DNA of 64,000 nucleotides from Martinezella miluonensis (GTDB taxonomy: Bacteria; Pseudomonadota; Alphaproteobacteria; Rhizobiales; Rhizobiaceae), in NCBI RefSeq assembly GCF_900094545.1, contig NZ_FMAH01000014.1:1-64000 (forward strand). The letters run 5' to 3'. The notes below the pieces were generated by a model. It had not been told where the DNA came from. It did no database searches and saw only the letters and a program-made list of their open reading frames with translations. This document shows positions 1 to 9,823 of this stretch, piece after piece. Position numbers and translations under genes: made by a program. How positions within the stretch are numbered: the first letter of the stretch is position 1; each line of letters opens with the position of its first letter.

Positions 1-278
1 ATCGTCTCCACATTACGCCGGCATTCACGCTCCAGTCGCCGGGAGGAGCGCACCTCGTTGAAATAGCCGTAGATGTAGAGCTTCAGCAGATCACGCGGAT
101 CGTAGGGGGGACGACCTGTCGAGGCCTCAACCGCTCGCCTGAATCCGAGCTGCGCAACATCAAGCCCATCGACAAAGGCATCGATCACCCGCACCGCAGC
201 ATCTGCCGCAACGTAATCCTCGATCCGGGCTGGCAACAGCGACGTCTGACCCCGATCAGTCCCTGAAATGTATCCCAT
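1..278 (-). CDS. IS1182-family transposase, N-terminal part (cut by window edge)
   Basis: The reverse strand reads 92 codons from an ATG at 278 off the left edge without a stop. The translation has the opening typical of IS1182-type DDE transposases: an RIEDYVAADAAVRVIDAFVD segment, then a TGRPPYDP and LLKLYIYGYFNEVRSSRRLE stretch (about residues 57-83). This N-terminal domain precedes the catalytic DDE core, which lies outside the window, so intactness cannot be judged. The frame is open throughout what is visible. A hairpin lies just upstream of the start. Recognition is from the conserved N-terminal motif order; the exact IS name is not known. Confidence 0.85.
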   Translation of the reverse strand, partial: MGYISGTDRGQTSLLPARIEDYVAADAAVRVIDAFVDGLDVAQLGFRRAVEASTGRPPYDPRDLLKLYIYGYFNEVRSSRRLERECRRNVET

Positions 279-283
279 GAAAA

Positions 284-309
284 TGGCCGCATCGTTTCCA
301 ATGCGGCCA
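284..309. other. Hairpin upstream of the transposase start
   Basis: A perfect 9-bp inverted repeat, tggccgcat (284-292) and atgcggcca (301-309), with an 8-nt loop, lies just before the transposase ATG. On the minus strand it is followed by TTTT. It could terminate transcription coming from the membrane-protein gene that ends at 388, or form the 5' leader hairpin that many insertion sequences use to block read-through into the transposase. The IS terminus itself could not be fixed. Confidence 0.5.
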
Positions 310-387
310 CCTTAATTGATTTGCCGGACTTCTCACACAGGCTGCGCGCAAGCCCGCCTTTTTCATGTCTTTCGATGCCTGGAGAGC

Positions 388-2790
388 TTACTGGCCGCTC
401 GAAGCAACGCCGCCAAGAGCCTGCCACTCCGCAATCGCCTTGTTGAAGGCATCCGTGCCGGTCGGGCCCTTTTCCATAGTCAGCAAGGCACGACGACCGT
501 TGCGGTAGACGACGGGAATGTCGATCCAGTTACGGCTCTTCAAAAGGTCGAGGTTGGTCTTGCGCGCATCCGGGAAATCGTTGAGAGCGACCATATAGAC
601 ATCATCGGTAACCTTGGCCGGCACAGCGATGAGGGCATCGCCGCGATCCTGCTCGGTCGCCTTCAGTGCAACACGTTGCACATTGTCGATCGCCCCACCC
701 TCGAAATTCGCCGGCACCTGGAAGGCAAGCTCGATCAGATGGCTGGCAGGAAGCGAAGGGTCCGCATTTCGAGAAACGGTGATCGTTGCCGCCAGGCCGC
801 GATCCGGAACGGTGATAAGACCCTGCACCGAGGGCTCGGGCCGGCCATCGGCGCCTTTGCCTTGCTGCAGCGACCAGCTGACCGTGCCCTGGAAGGCGGA
901 AGGCGACGTCTGGCCGAGGCGCTCCTCATAAAGGAAAACCTTCTGTCCGTCGGTAGCCGAAGCCGTCTGCTGCGCAGCCGGTTGTGAAGGATTGGCGGTG
1001 GCGGCCTGCTGTTGATTTGCGGCGGCGGGGGCCTGCTGGCTCGTCGAAGCCTGAGTATCGGCGGCAGGCGGCTGGGCCTGGGGCACACCCGCATTGTTCG
1101 CAGGCGGCGTCGTTGCCGCAGCACCAGCAGGCGGCGTTGCCGCAGCGGCCGGAGCCTTGGAAGCCACATTTTGCTCGGCCACGGACTTGCCTTCGACAAC
1201 GCCAGGCTGAGCACCTGCTGCGGGACCTTTATCCTCTTCCGTGCCATTGGACAGGAGCCGCTGCGTGAACTTGGTATTGACCGTATTGGGATCGCTGTTC
1301 AACGCAGCGACATCGGTATTGCCGGCGCCCGCAGGCTTGGCGGCAGCCGCACTATTCTGCGGGAGCGTCGCCGAAGGCTGGGCCGGTGCGCTGTTCGTAG
1401 CTTTGTTGCTTGCCGTATTGTTGTTTGCCGGATCCGAGGCGGGAGGCGTCGCGGCACTCTTCGGTGCGGAGCTGACGAGCTTCGTCACCATATTGTTGAG
1501 CGCATCGCGGTTCAGCCAAGCGGCATAGCCACCACCGCCCACAACCGCGAGGCCGACAAGCGTCAGGATGATACCGGTGACATTGATGCGGCGACGCTTC
1601 GGCTCCATGCGGAAGCTTTTGCCCTGCAGCTTCGCAGCCATCGCCTGATCGAGATCCGGCGGCATGGACGAAGCTCCTCCACGATCCCCTTCCGCGCGCT
1701 TGTCGAAACCGGCAAGCTCCTTCAGCTCGCGCCAGCCATCGTTGTCAGTATCGGCATCGGTGCCCGTTTTGCGGGGAGAATGCACGTCGGCGAAGAGATC
1801 GACGTCCTCGAAGGCGTTGTCCGACAGCTGCTGGGCGGGCTGCATCGGTTGAGAAGCAGCCGGGCCTGGCTGCAGCTCTTCGAACACATCCGCGTCCCAA
1901 GCGAAGGCTTTGTTGGCAGCTGGTGCCGGCGCCTTCACATGTTCGGGTGGCTCTATAGGATGACCGAACACCGTGTCGGCAAAAGCTGCAGCCGGCATGA
2001 CCGGCTCTTCACGATGCGGAACGGCGGGCTCGGGAGCAGCGCGGTGCAGCGGCGCATCGACCTCAGCCCAGATCTGCTCCACCTGGCTGATGACGTCGTC
2101 AACCGCTGCTCTTCCAACCTGCGGCGCAGGAGCCGCATGGACGGGCTCGGCGGCAACAGGCACCACCTCTTCCGCAGGGTGCTGGGGTTCTTCGTGGTAG
2201 GTTTCCGGTTCGTCGTGATGGACCGGTTCGTGGGCCGGCTCCACATGAGCCTCGGCATGATGATGCTCGCCAACGTCATGGTGCGCAGCAGCAACATGCT
2301 GCCCTTCCTGATGAGGCTCGCTCCATTGCTCTGCGGGCGCAGGCTCCTCTGGCCAATGCTGCTCAACAGATACAGCCGCCTCGTGATGGGCAGGCTCTTC
2401 ATGGACCGGTTCTGGAGCGCTCGTCTCCTCATGGGCGTGAATCTCGGCAGGGGCCGGCTCAGGTTGATGCGCATGGAGCTCCGGATGAGCTTCGACATGA
2501 TGTTCTTCGACCGGCTCGGGAGCCGCCGCTTCATGTACGACAGGCGCTTCGGCGGCCGGCTCTTCAGCCGCCGGCAGAGCCTCGGCATGTTCGGCTTCGA
2601 CCTCGACGATCGCGGCTTCGAGCTTGTCGAGCTGGCGGCGTAGCATCTCTTCCGGCGGGCGCGGCTTCATGCTCTCGAGCTGCCGCTGAACGGCACCACG
2701 AGCCCGATCGTAAACCTTGACCCGCATCTCGGGAGTATTTTCCGTCAGGCCGTCAACGGCCCGTCGAATGACTGCTACAAAATCCGCCAT
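388..2790 (-). CDS. His/Glu/Pro-rich single-pass membrane protein of unknown function
   Basis: This 800-residue protein has four parts. Residues 1-70 form a charged, probably helical segment with coiled-coil character (RRQLDKLEAAIVEVEAEHAE). Residues 75-300 are low complexity, rich in Ala, Glu, Pro and His, with about 26 His between 81 and 220. A single membrane helix lies at about 403-426 after a basic KRRRINV stop-transfer. A Pro/Ala/Asn/Gln-rich linker then leads to a compact C-terminal domain (about 620-795). The topology suggests an acidic cytoplasmic N-part and a periplasmic C-domain. The gene follows purA on the same strand with a 61-bp gap, so co-transcription is possible. Proteins of this layout beside purA are, as far as I recall, found in Rhizobiaceae, but no function is known to me. 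Metal binding by the His-rich part is only a possibility. Confidence 0.8.
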   Translation of the reverse strand: MADFVAVIRRAVDGLTENTPEMRVKVYDRARGAVQRQLESMKPRPPEEMLRRQLDKLEAAIVEVEAEHAEALPAAEEPAAEAPVVHEAAAPEPVEEHHVEAHPELHAHQPEPAPAEIHAHEETSAPEPVHEEPAHHEAAVSVEQHWPEEPAPAEQWSEPHQEGQHVAAAHHDVGEHHHAEAHVEPAHEPVHHDEPETYHEEPQHPAEEVVPVAAEPVHAAPAPQVGRAAVDDVISQVEQIWAEVDAPLHRAAPEPAVPHREEPVMPAAAFADTVFGHPIEPPEHVKAPAPAANKAFAWDADVFEELQPGPAASQPMQPAQQLSDNAFEDVDLFADVHSPRKTGTDADTDNDGWRELKELAGFDKRAEGDRGGASSMPPDLDQAMAAKLQGKSFRMEPKRRRINVTGIILTLVGLAVVGGGGYAAWLNRDALNNMVTKLVSSAPKSAATPPASDPANNNTASNKATNSAPAQPSATLPQNSAAAAKPAGAGNTDVAALNSDPNTVNTKFTQRLLSNGTEEDKGPAAGAQPGVVEGKSVAEQNVASKAPAAAATPPAGAAATTPPANNAGVPQAQPPAADTQASTSQQAPAAANQQQAATANPSQPAAQQTASATDGQKVFLYEERLGQTSPSAFQGTVSWSLQQGKGADGRPEPSVQGLITVPDRGLAATITVSRNADPSLPASHLIELAFQVPANFEGGAIDNVQRVALKATEQDRGDALIAVPAKVTDDVYMVALNDFPDARKTNLDLLKSRNWIDIPVVYRNGRRALLTMEKGPTGTDAFNKAIAEWQALGGVASSGQ

Positions 2791-2851
2791 CAGTACTTTC
2801 TCATGATGCCCAGCGAGCAGCCGGGCCGGGATTCGTCATAGGTTCGCGACT

Positions 2852-4147
2852 TTAGCCCTCAAAGGGGTCCGTCACAAGTATGGTGTCCTCGCGCTCAGGG
2901 CTGGTCGAAAGCAGCGCCACCGGTGCACCGATCAGTTCTTCAACCTGGCGGACATACTTGATCGCCTGGGCTGGCAGATCGGCCCATTTGCGTGCGCCGA
3001 CGGTCGACTGCTTCCAGCCTTCAAGCGTGATGTAGAGCGGCTCGACACGAGCCTGCGCCGCCTGGCTCGCCGGCAGATAGTCGATCTCCTTGCCATCAAG
3101 CTTGTAGCCGACGCAGATCTTCAGCTCGTCGAGGCCATCGAGCACGTCGAGCTTGGTAAGCGCGATACCGGTGATACCCGAGGTCTTCACCGTCTGGCGC
3201 ACCAGCACGGCGTCGAACCAGCCGCAACGGCGAGGACGGCCGGTATTGACGCCAACTTCGCGGCCGACGGTCGACAGATGCTTGCCGATCTCGTCGTGCA
3301 GTTCGCATGGGAACGGCCCTTCGCCGACGCGGGTCGTATAGGCCTTGGTGATGCCGAGGACATAGCCGAGTGCCGTCGGTCCGAGACCGGAGCCGGCAGC
3401 GGCCTGTCCGGCAACCGTGTTGGACGAGGTCACGTAAGGATAGGTGCCGTGGTCGTTATCGAGCAGCGCGCCCTGCGCACCTTCGAAAAGGATACGGGCG
3501 CCGGCCTTGCGCTGCTCGTCGAGCAAGCGCCACACCTGATCGATATAGGGCAGGATGTGTTCGGCGACGGAGGTCAGCTCGTGATGCAGGGCATCGAAGG
3601 AGATTTCGTCGACGCCCATGCCGCGGCGCAGCGCATTGTGATGGGTCAGAAGCCGGTCGATCTTGGCCGGCAGAGTCTCCGGCTCGGCGAGGTCGATAAC
3701 GCGGATGGCGCGGCGGCCGACCTTGTCTTCGTAAGCCGGGCCGATACCACGGCGCGTCGTGCCGATCTTCGTGCCGCTGTTGGAAGCGGCATCTTCCCGC
3801 ATGGCATCGAGGTCGCGATGCAGCGACAGGATCAGCGGCGCGTTTTCGGCGATGCGCAGCACGTCGGGCGTAACGGCAACGCCTTGTGCACGCAGTTTTT
3901 CAACTTCGGCGACGAAATGATGGGGATCGACCACGACGCCGTTGCCGATGACGCTCAGCTTGCCGCGCACGAGGCCGGAGGGCAGCAGCGCCAGCTTGTA
4001 GCTGACACCGTCGACGACAAGCGTATGACCGGCATTGTGCCCGCCCTGAAAGCGCACAATCACATCGGCGCGTTCCGAAAGCCAATCGACAATCTTGCCC
4101 TTGCCTTCATCGCCCCATTGTGAACCGATCACTACAACGTTCGTCAT
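2852..4147 (-). CDS. purA: Adenylosuccinate synthetase
   Basis: The enzyme joins IMP and aspartate using GTP to give adenylosuccinate, the first committed step from IMP to AMP, in the cytoplasm. The 431 residues match the family length. The N-terminus carries the [17 protein letters not shown]-loop with the catalytic Asp, followed by QGGHNAGHT. The [13 protein letters not shown] segment and the VGEGPFPCE and [10 protein letters not shown] motifs follow in the expected order. The ATG at 4147 gives the canonical start MTNVVVIG. It stands upstream of, and in line with, the 800-residue membrane protein. All key motifs are present, so the call is firm. Confidence 0.98.
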   Translation of the reverse strand: MTNVVVIGSQWGDEGKGKIVDWLSERADVIVRFQGGHNAGHTLVVDGVSYKLALLPSGLVRGKLSVIGNGVVVDPHHFVAEVEKLRAQGVAVTPDVLRIAENAPLILSLHRDLDAMREDAASNSGTKIGTTRRGIGPAYEDKVGRRAIRVIDLAEPETLPAKIDRLLTHHNALRRGMGVDEISFDALHHELTSVAEHILPYIDQVWRLLDEQRKAGARILFEGAQGALLDNDHGTYPYVTSSNTVAGQAAAGSGLGPTALGYVLGITKAYTTRVGEGPFPCELHDEIGKHLSTVGREVGVNTGRPRRCGWFDAVLVRQTVKTSGITGIALTKLDVLDGLDELKICVGYKLDGKEIDYLPASQAAQARVEPLYITLEGWKQSTVGARKWADLPAQAIKYVRQVEELIGAPVALLSTSPEREDTILVTDPFEG

Positions 4148-4350
4148 TCTTCAATTCCCGCTTCCTGCGCACGGAGGCGCGCCTTGCTCAAACCCGCGCA
4201 TCTATAGAGCTTTGTTTTTGGGAAAGCGACCCTGTTGTCTCAGGAGATTCCGCTTTTTGCATGACGAATCAGCACGCCCAACAGGATTTCTCCCTCGGAA
4301 CGGCCGGACGGGGCCAGGATCGACCGCGTCCGGCCGGCGTCGATTCCCGA

Positions 4351-5157
4351 TCAGATACCGGGTTTATGTGCGACGACGTGAAAGTATTCATGCTCAGGCA
4401 ACGCAACGTCGCCGATCGCCTCTCCATCCAGGTCGAGCAGCAGCGCAGGCGTTGCAAAGCCGGCCTCGGCCAGCTGCGACTGGAGCTGCATGGGTGTCGT
4501 CGCATAGACCATCACGCCGAAATCGTGTGCGCCGTGCAACAGGATGGTATGTTCGCCATCGCGCTGTTCGAGGGGCCTCAAACGATGCTGACGCAAGGTA
4601 CCGGCGATGCGCCCTTCGACATAGCGAAGCGTCCTCAGCCCGAGCCGCACCGGATTGGCCGTCCATTCCAATCTGCGATAGTCGATATGATGCTCGAAAC
4701 CATGCCAGCCGCGATGAAATGTGGAGAAGACGAAAGCACCACCGGAGGCAAGAACACGGGTCGCCTCGAGCAGAACAGCCCGCCGGCCATCGGCATCGAC
4801 CGAGTCGATACCATTATAGCTGAAGACGACAAGATCGAAGCTGGCATCCTGGAATGCCGACAGATCGCGCGCATCCATGATCTCGAAACGGAGATCGGGG
4901 TGATTATGGCGACAAAGGTCGACCATCTCGGGCGTGTAGTCGATACCGACGTAGTCGCTGGCAGTCGCACGCAAGAGATCGGCTGTGCGGCCCCCACCGA
5001 CACCGATATCGAGAATGCGCCCCCTGCCCGCTCGCGGGGTAGCAATGGAGAAAGCGATGCGCTCGCCTTCATTGAGATAACCGCTGCTGCGGCGATAATC
5101 CCGCAAGGCCCAGGGATTGCGCCAGGTCTGCCGGTTAATACTTTCCATGACATGCAT
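4351..5157 (-). CDS. Class I SAM-dependent methyltransferase
   Basis: This Rossmann-fold methyltransferase has motif I ILDIGVGGGRTADLL, an acidic residue after the second strand (YVGIDYTPEMVD), and a DARDLSAFQDASFDLVVFSY segment corresponding to motifs II-III. The ATG at 5157 was chosen because GGAG sits 7 nt before it; an ATG at 5148 is also possible, while the more distal ATG at 5190 lacks a ribosome site. The substrate cannot be read from the sequence. It stands alone on the minus strand between purA and an acetyltransferase gene, with about 185-200 bp on either side, so it is probably its own transcription unit. Confidence 0.85.
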   Translation of the reverse strand: MHVMESINRQTWRNPWALRDYRRSSGYLNEGERIAFSIATPRAGRGRILDIGVGGGRTADLLRATASDYVGIDYTPEMVDLCRHNHPDLRFEIMDARDLSAFQDASFDLVVFSYNGIDSVDADGRRAVLLEATRVLASGGAFVFSTFHRGWHGFEHHIDYRRLEWTANPVRLGLRTLRYVEGRIAGTLRQHRLRPLEQRDGEHTILLHGAHDFGVMVYATTPMQLQSQLAEAGFATPALLLDLDGEAIGDVALPEHEYFHVVAHKPGI

Positions 5158-5341
5158 AGCCGGACTCCAACAAAGAAAATGAACAATCATTGTTCGATTT
5201 TTCCCCTAGGCGCCCCCGGACGATCTATATATTAGCTGAATCGGAGATGCAGCTGCTAAGGTTGTTTAAACCTCCAACCGAGCCATTAATCGTCTGTTAG
5301 GGTTAACGACACGGCTTCTTGCCGGCGAAACGTGAGCGGCG

Positions 5342-6196
5342 CTAGCCGAGTTCGAGCGTGGTCACGCCGAACACGCGATCGAGCGGTATCTCCGGCGCCT
5401 TGCCGCGATACATGCGGGCCGTCTCGAAGACCGGCGACAGACCACAGTCTTCTGCGAGTTTGATACCTTGTACATTGTCTGCCGGCACGTCCAGATAGAC
5501 CGGTGCCCCCTCGGCCTCGCCCAGCAGCCTTGCCAGCAAGGCCCGCGCTACGTCCGGCTTGTTGGCGAAAAGCGGACCGATCTTATAGCCGTGGAAACAG
5601 CGGCGAATGGTCCCGTAGCCGCGAACCCTGCTGCCACCGCCGACGATGAAGGTTGTCCGTCTTTCCGGTGCCCCACACCATGCCTTGATGAAGGAATGGC
5701 GCAGACCGGGGAAGATTCCAGCATCGTAATGCACCAGCCCTTCAAGCTTGCCATTCGTGACCGGCACGACCTGCCCCGACTGATCTCCTATGTCGGGTGC
5801 TTTGGCGATGCCGGCGTAGCGCAGCGTCCGATAGGCTGTTTCGAAGCCGTGGCGGCGGTAATAATCCTGCTGTGCAACGACGCCGTCCAACCCGACAATA
5901 CGATTACCGGCGAGCATCATGCCCTTGTTCCAGAGCTGCTTGCCATATCCTCTGCCGCGAAATTCCGGGTGCAGCATGTAAAGGCCGAGAAAGGCAAAGC
6001 TCTCGCCATACCGGACGACCGAGATACAGCCGACCGGCACCTCTCCAATCGCGCCGACGAGGAAACCCGATGGATCCGCCTCCCAGAATGCAGGGGCATC
6101 ATCGACACCGGGATTCCACCCCTCCTGCCGAGCCCATTCCAGAGCGAGTTCCAATTCCCCGGCTCGCATTGTACGCACGGCAAAAGTCGATTTCAT
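5342..6196 (-). CDS. GNAT-family N-acetyltransferase with a second C-terminal domain
   Basis: The N-terminal half (about 5-135) is a GNAT domain with the acetyl-CoA pyrophosphate-binding loop HPEFRGRGYGKQLW and the closing YYRRHGFE. The C-terminal half (about 150-280) resembles the second domain found in YitH-type two-domain acetyltransferases. The 284-residue length fits that architecture. The substrate is unknown. The gene is divergent from rkpK across a 325-bp gap that contains a perfect 16-bp palindrome 65 bp ahead of this start. Confidence 0.85.
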   Translation of the reverse strand: MKSTFAVRTMRAGELELALEWARQEGWNPGVDDAPAFWEADPSGFLVGAIGEVPVGCISVVRYGESFAFLGLYMLHPEFRGRGYGKQLWNKGMMLAGNRIVGLDGVVAQQDYYRRHGFETAYRTLRYAGIAKAPDIGDQSGQVVPVTNGKLEGLVHYDAGIFPGLRHSFIKAWCGAPERRTTFIVGGGSRVRGYGTIRRCFHGYKIGPLFANKPDVARALLARLLGEAEGAPVYLDVPADNVQGIKLAEDCGLSPVFETARMYRGKAPEIPLDRVFGVTTLELG

Positions 6197-6521
6197 GCAA
6201 TAGTCCCGAACCGCCCATTCTATTTCGTTCCAGCGGAACGATTACCCTTGATTCATCATGCGGCAACATGTTGCCGATCACAAGCGAGAGGTATGATAAG
6301 CTTAAAGTACAAAGGCTTCGTTTAACTTTGCACCCAGGTAACGGCACCAGTAGAACGACGGAAATGCAAACAGCTTCTGTGACACTTCTGTCGCAATTGT
6401 CCCGGCCGAGGATATCGCATATAGGCGGCACGAATGATCCTGTGTATAAGCGCAGGTGATCGCCAATGCCGGCTCCGCGTCTTAACGCCGGGCCTGGCGC
6501 CAGCAAGAGGATTGAAGTTTC
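6197..6521. other. 325-bp divergent intergenic region
   Basis: This stretch separates the acetyltransferase gene (minus) from rkpK (plus) and must hold both promoters. The one clear structure is the perfect palindrome at 6261-6276. No convincing coding frame, RNA gene or repeat family was seen. Confidence 0.6.
6261..6276. promoter_or_regulatory. Perfect 16-bp palindrome, candidate operator
   Basis: The sequence CGGCAACATGTTGCCG reads the same on both strands with no spacer. It lies 65 bp upstream of the acetyltransferase ATG at 6196 and about 245 bp upstream of rkpK. Its form is that of a dimeric repressor or activator site. Which protein binds it, and which gene it controls, cannot be told from sequence. 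Confidence 0.4.
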
Positions 6522-7844
6522 ATGCGCATCACGATGATCGGCTCGGGGTATGTAGGGCTTGTGTCTGGCGTCTGCTTTGCCGATTTCGGCCATGACGTTA
6601 TCTGCGTCGACAAGGACGCCAGCAAGATCGCAGCGCTGCAGCACGGCGAGATGCCGATCTTCGAACCAGGCCTCGAACAGCTCGTCGCAGATAATGTCCG
6701 TGCCGGGCGCCTCTCCTTCACGACGGAGGTCGAGACGAGCGTTGCCGGAAGCGACGTCGTCTTCATCGCCGTCGGCACGCCTTCTCGCCGCGGCGACGGC
6801 CATGCCGACCTCTCCTACGTTTACGCCGCCGCGCGCGAGATCGCAGAGCACGTCAAAGGCTTCACCGTCATTGTTACGAAATCGACCGTGCCGGTCGGCA
6901 CCGGCGACGAAGTCGAGCGCATCGTCCGCGAAACCAATCCGCAGGCCGATGTCGCGGTCGTCTCCAATCCGGAATTCCTGCGCGAAGGTGCTGCCATCGA
7001 GGACTTCAAACGTCCGGACCGCATCGTCATCGGCCTCAATGACGATCGCGCCCGCGGCGTCATGACCGAAGTCTACCGGCCGCTCTACCTCAACCAGGCA
7101 CCGCTGCTCTTTACCGCCCGCCGCACGTCGGAGCTGATCAAATACGCCGCCAACGCCTTCCTTGCCATGAAGATCACCTTCATCAACGAGATGGCCGACC
7201 TCTGCGAAAAGGTGGGAGCCAATGTGCAGGAAGTCTCGCGCGGCATCGGCCTCGATGGCCGCATCGGCTCGAAATTCCTACATGCCGGCCCCGGTTACGG
7301 CGGCTCCTGCTTCCCGAAGGACACGCTGGCACTGGCAAAAACCGCCCAGGATTTTGACAGCCCCGTGCGCCTGATCGAAACCACGATCTCCATCAACGAC
7401 AACCGCAAGCGCGCCATGGGCCGTAAGGTGATCGCGGCGATGGGCGGCGATATCCGCGGCAAGACCATTGCCGTGCTCGGCCTGACCTTCAAGCCGAATA
7501 CGGACGACATGCGCGACAGCCCGGCGATCTCAGTCATCCAGACGCTGCAGGATGCCGGCGCGACGGTGACGGGCTACGATCCGGAGGGCATGGACAATGC
7601 GCGCCTGTTGATCGACAACATCGCCTATGCCGACGACGCCTATGCTGCGGCGCGCGGTGCCGATGCGCTCGTCATCGTCACCGAGTGGAACCAGTTCCGC
7701 GCGCTGGACTTCGCCCGGCTCAAATCCGTCATGAACGCGCCGGTCCTTGTTGACCTTAGAAACATCTATCGCCATGACGAGGTCACAAAGCACGGCTTTG
7801 CCTATACAAGCGTCGGCAGACCCTCTAACGACGCCACACTGTAA
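6522..7844 (+). CDS. rkpK: UDP-glucose 6-dehydrogenase
   Basis: It oxidises UDP-glucose to UDP-glucuronate with two NAD+, supplying capsule, LPS and exopolysaccharide synthesis. The 440-residue protein has the N-terminal NAD-binding [20 protein letters not shown], the conserved [13 protein letters not shown] loop, and the active-site motif [12 protein letters not shown] with the nucleophilic Cys near residue 262. The C-terminal UDP-binding domain starts around [15 protein letters not shown]. Only 14 bp separate it from the next gene, whose product epimerises UDP-glucuronate. The same rkpK-lpsL pairing is known in Sinorhizobium meliloti, which is why the rhizobial symbol is used. Confidence 0.96.
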   Translation: MRITMIGSGYVGLVSGVCFADFGHDVICVDKDASKIAALQHGEMPIFEPGLEQLVADNVRAGRLSFTTEVETSVAGSDVVFIAVGTPSRRGDGHADLSYVYAAAREIAEHVKGFTVIVTKSTVPVGTGDEVERIVRETNPQADVAVVSNPEFLREGAAIEDFKRPDRIVIGLNDDRARGVMTEVYRPLYLNQAPLLFTARRTSELIKYAANAFLAMKITFINEMADLCEKVGANVQEVSRGIGLDGRIGSKFLHAGPGYGGSCFPKDTLALAKTAQDFDSPVRLIETTISINDNRKRAMGRKVIAAMGGDIRGKTIAVLGLTFKPNTDDMRDSPAISVIQTLQDAGATVTGYDPEGMDNARLLIDNIAYADDAYAAARGADALVIVTEWNQFRALDFARLKSVMNAPVLVDLRNIYRHDEVTKHGFAYTSVGRPSNDATL

Positions 7845-7858
7845 GCAAAGGCCGACCA

Positions 7859-8863
7859 ATGCGTTATCTTATCACCGGCACCGCCGGCTTCATCGGATTC
7901 CATCTCGCCAAGCGCCTGCTCGATGAGGGTCATTTCGTGGTCGGTTTCGACGGCATGACGCCCTATTACGACGTCAAGCTCAAGGAAAAGCGGACCGCGA
8001 TCCTCGCCCGTTCCAACGGCTTCAAGGCCTTGACAGGCATGCTCGAGGACAAGGCTGCGCTGGACCGCGCGGCGGAACTCGCCGAGCCTGATGTGATTGT
8101 TCATCTCGCAGCCCAGGCGGGTGTGCGCTACAGCCTCGAAAATCCGCGTTCCTATGTCGATTCCAATGTCACCGGCTCGTTCAACGTGCTGGAATTGGCA
8201 AGAAATCTGCAGCCGAAACACCTGCTGCTGGCATCGACCTCCTCTGTCTACGGCGCCAACGAAAAGATCCCGTTTGCCGAAAGCGACAAGGCCGACGAGC
8301 AGATGACGATCTACGCGGCAACCAAGAAGAGCATGGAGCTGATGGCGCACAGCTATGCCCATCTCTTCAACGTGCCTACGACCGCCTTCCGCTTCTTCAC
8401 CGTCTATGGCCCCTGGGGCCGCCCGGACATGGCGCTCTTCAAATTCGTCGACGCCATCCGTAACGACAGGCCGATCGAAATCTATGGCGAAGGCAAGATG
8501 AGCCGCGATTTCACCTATATCGACGACCTCATCGAAGGCATCGTGCGCCTCATCGGCGTCGTTCCTTCGGAGGAAAGCCGGGTCGTCTCGGAGACGGTCA
8601 TCGACACCCTGTCGAAAAACGCGCCCTTCCGCGTCGTCAATATCGGCGGCGGCCAGCCTGTGGGATTGATGACCTTCGTCGAAACCATCGAGACGATGCT
8701 CGGCAAGAAGGCGATCCGCAAGATGCTGCCGATGCAGCCGGGCGACGTGCACAACACCTATGCCGTGCCGGACCTGCTGGTGGCACTTACCGGCTTCAAG
8801 CCGCACATCGAAGTCGACGAGGGCGTACGCCGCTTCGTCGAGTGGTATCAGGAAAACTACTAA
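7859..8863 (+). CDS. lpsL: UDP-glucuronate 4-epimerase, extended SDR fold
   Basis: It converts UDP-glucuronate to UDP-galacturonate for surface polysaccharides. The 334-residue extended SDR has [14 protein letters not shown] for NAD binding at the N-terminus, [11 protein letters not shown], the catalytic Ser/Thr region STSSVYG, and the YxxxK pair in YAATKKS. The [13 protein letters not shown] segment is characteristic of uronate epimerases rather than UDP-glucose epimerases. It forms a two-gene operon with rkpK, which makes its substrate. A RIME-type repeat follows the stop. Confidence 0.92.
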   Translation: MRYLITGTAGFIGFHLAKRLLDEGHFVVGFDGMTPYYDVKLKEKRTAILARSNGFKALTGMLEDKAALDRAAELAEPDVIVHLAAQAGVRYSLENPRSYVDSNVTGSFNVLELARNLQPKHLLLASTSSVYGANEKIPFAESDKADEQMTIYAATKKSMELMAHSYAHLFNVPTTAFRFFTVYGPWGRPDMALFKFVDAIRNDRPIEIYGEGKMSRDFTYIDDLIEGIVRLIGVVPSEESRVVSETVIDTLSKNAPFRVVNIGGGQPVGLMTFVETIETMLGKKAIRKMLPMQPGDVHNTYAVPDLLVALTGFKPHIEVDEGVRRFVEWYQENY

Positions 8864-8890
8864 GCGAAACCGGGCTGCCCGGCCGGGCGA

Positions 8891-8992
8891 GAGCAATTCC
8901 AGGAAAAGTGCGCAGCGGTTTTCCGTCCGGAATTGCGTCAAAACAATAAAGCAGAGCGGTTCGGAGATTCCGTGAAGACCTGAACCGCTTTA
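8891..8992. repeat. RIME-type rhizobial intergenic repeat, two-palindrome form
   Basis: Two successive inverted repeats make up the element. The first pairs GCAATTCC with GGAATTGC around a central AGTGCGCAGCGG; the second pairs AGCGGTTC with GAACCGCT. The same order and much of the sequence recur at 42191-42294, and the right half alone recurs at 43021-43058. This is the structure of the RIME elements described in rhizobia. It lies between the convergent lpsL and methyltransferase genes and may act as a bidirectional terminator. Confidence 0.8.
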
Positions 8993-9025
8993 CTCCCGGC
9001 CGAAATGGGAGCGCCCTCCCCGCCG

Positions 9026-9757
9026 TCAGGTTCGTGTCGAAATCAGCAGAAACATCGGCCGCTCGCGCTCGATCACCCAATCCGGATGCAAAGCCAGATC
9101 TTCGTCGCTCGGTGACCATTCCTCGACATGGGCAATGGCAAAACCGGACTTGATCAGCAGATTGAGCGTCGTGCCCATGGTGCGATGCTGCTTCAAGACA
9201 CCTTCGGCGAGCCAATTCGTCAGCCTCTTTCCCTCGATCTGGTAGGAGCTCAGGGGCCAGATCTTTCCGCCATCCTCATCGGTCAGCCATTTCGGCTGCC
9301 GCGGTGCCATGTAGATCGGATGCTCAATCGAAAAGATCAGCCGCCCGCCGGGCTTCAGCGCCTGCCGGATCGTCGTCAGAAGTCCGGCGAAATCCTCGAT
9401 ATAGTGGAACGCCAGAGAGCTGTAGACGAGATCGAAGCTCGCCTTGGGAAGCTGCAGCTTTTCCAGATCCATCCTGTCGTAGCGTATGCGTGGGTCCGTC
9501 GTCTCTGCACGGGCGCGCGCAAGCATCTTGTCGGATACATCAAGCCCCAGCACGCTGATAGCACCCTGCTCGGCTGCCCAGCGGCAAAACCACCCGAAAC
9601 CGCAACCGAGATCCGCAACGTCGAGGCCATACAGATGTGGCAGAAGAGCCTGCATTGCCGGCCACTCGGCCGCTCCTGCCAGACCCTCTACCGACCGCCG
9701 AAGCTGGCTATAGCCCTCGAAGAAGCCTGGATCGTCGTAAATATTCTGGGTCATCAC
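9026..9757 (-). CDS. Class I SAM-dependent methyltransferase
   Basis: This 243-residue protein carries the glycine-rich motif DVADLGCGFGWFCRWAAEQ at about 47-65, then VLGLDVSDKML and the LVYSSLAFHYIEDF segment typical of Methyltransf_11 proteins. The substrate is not evident. The start at 9757 gives MMTQNIYDDPGFFEGYSQLR, usual for this subfamily. It is transcribed in the same direction as the RidA-like gene 66 bp upstream, so the two may share a message. Confidence 0.85.
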   Translation of the reverse strand: MMTQNIYDDPGFFEGYSQLRRSVEGLAGAAEWPAMQALLPHLYGLDVADLGCGFGWFCRWAAEQGAISVLGLDVSDKMLARARAETTDPRIRYDRMDLEKLQLPKASFDLVYSSLAFHYIEDFAGLLTTIRQALKPGGRLIFSIEHPIYMAPRQPKWLTDEDGGKIWPLSSYQIEGKRLTNWLAEGVLKQHRTMGTTLNLLIKSGFAIAHVEEWSPSDEDLALHPDWVIERERPMFLLISTRT

Positions 9758-9823
9758 AGCCTCATGAAACGCGGCAGGCCGATCCGACGGCGCCAGTTGC
9801 AGGAGCCGTGACAGCCGTACGCA

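Noticed and set aside
1012..2643. Long plus-strand open frame (543 residues) opposite the His-rich membrane protein
   Set aside because: It is antisense to a gene with clear domain structure. Its Arg/Leu/Gly-rich translation has no motif, and the frame stays open because of GC-rich codon bias.
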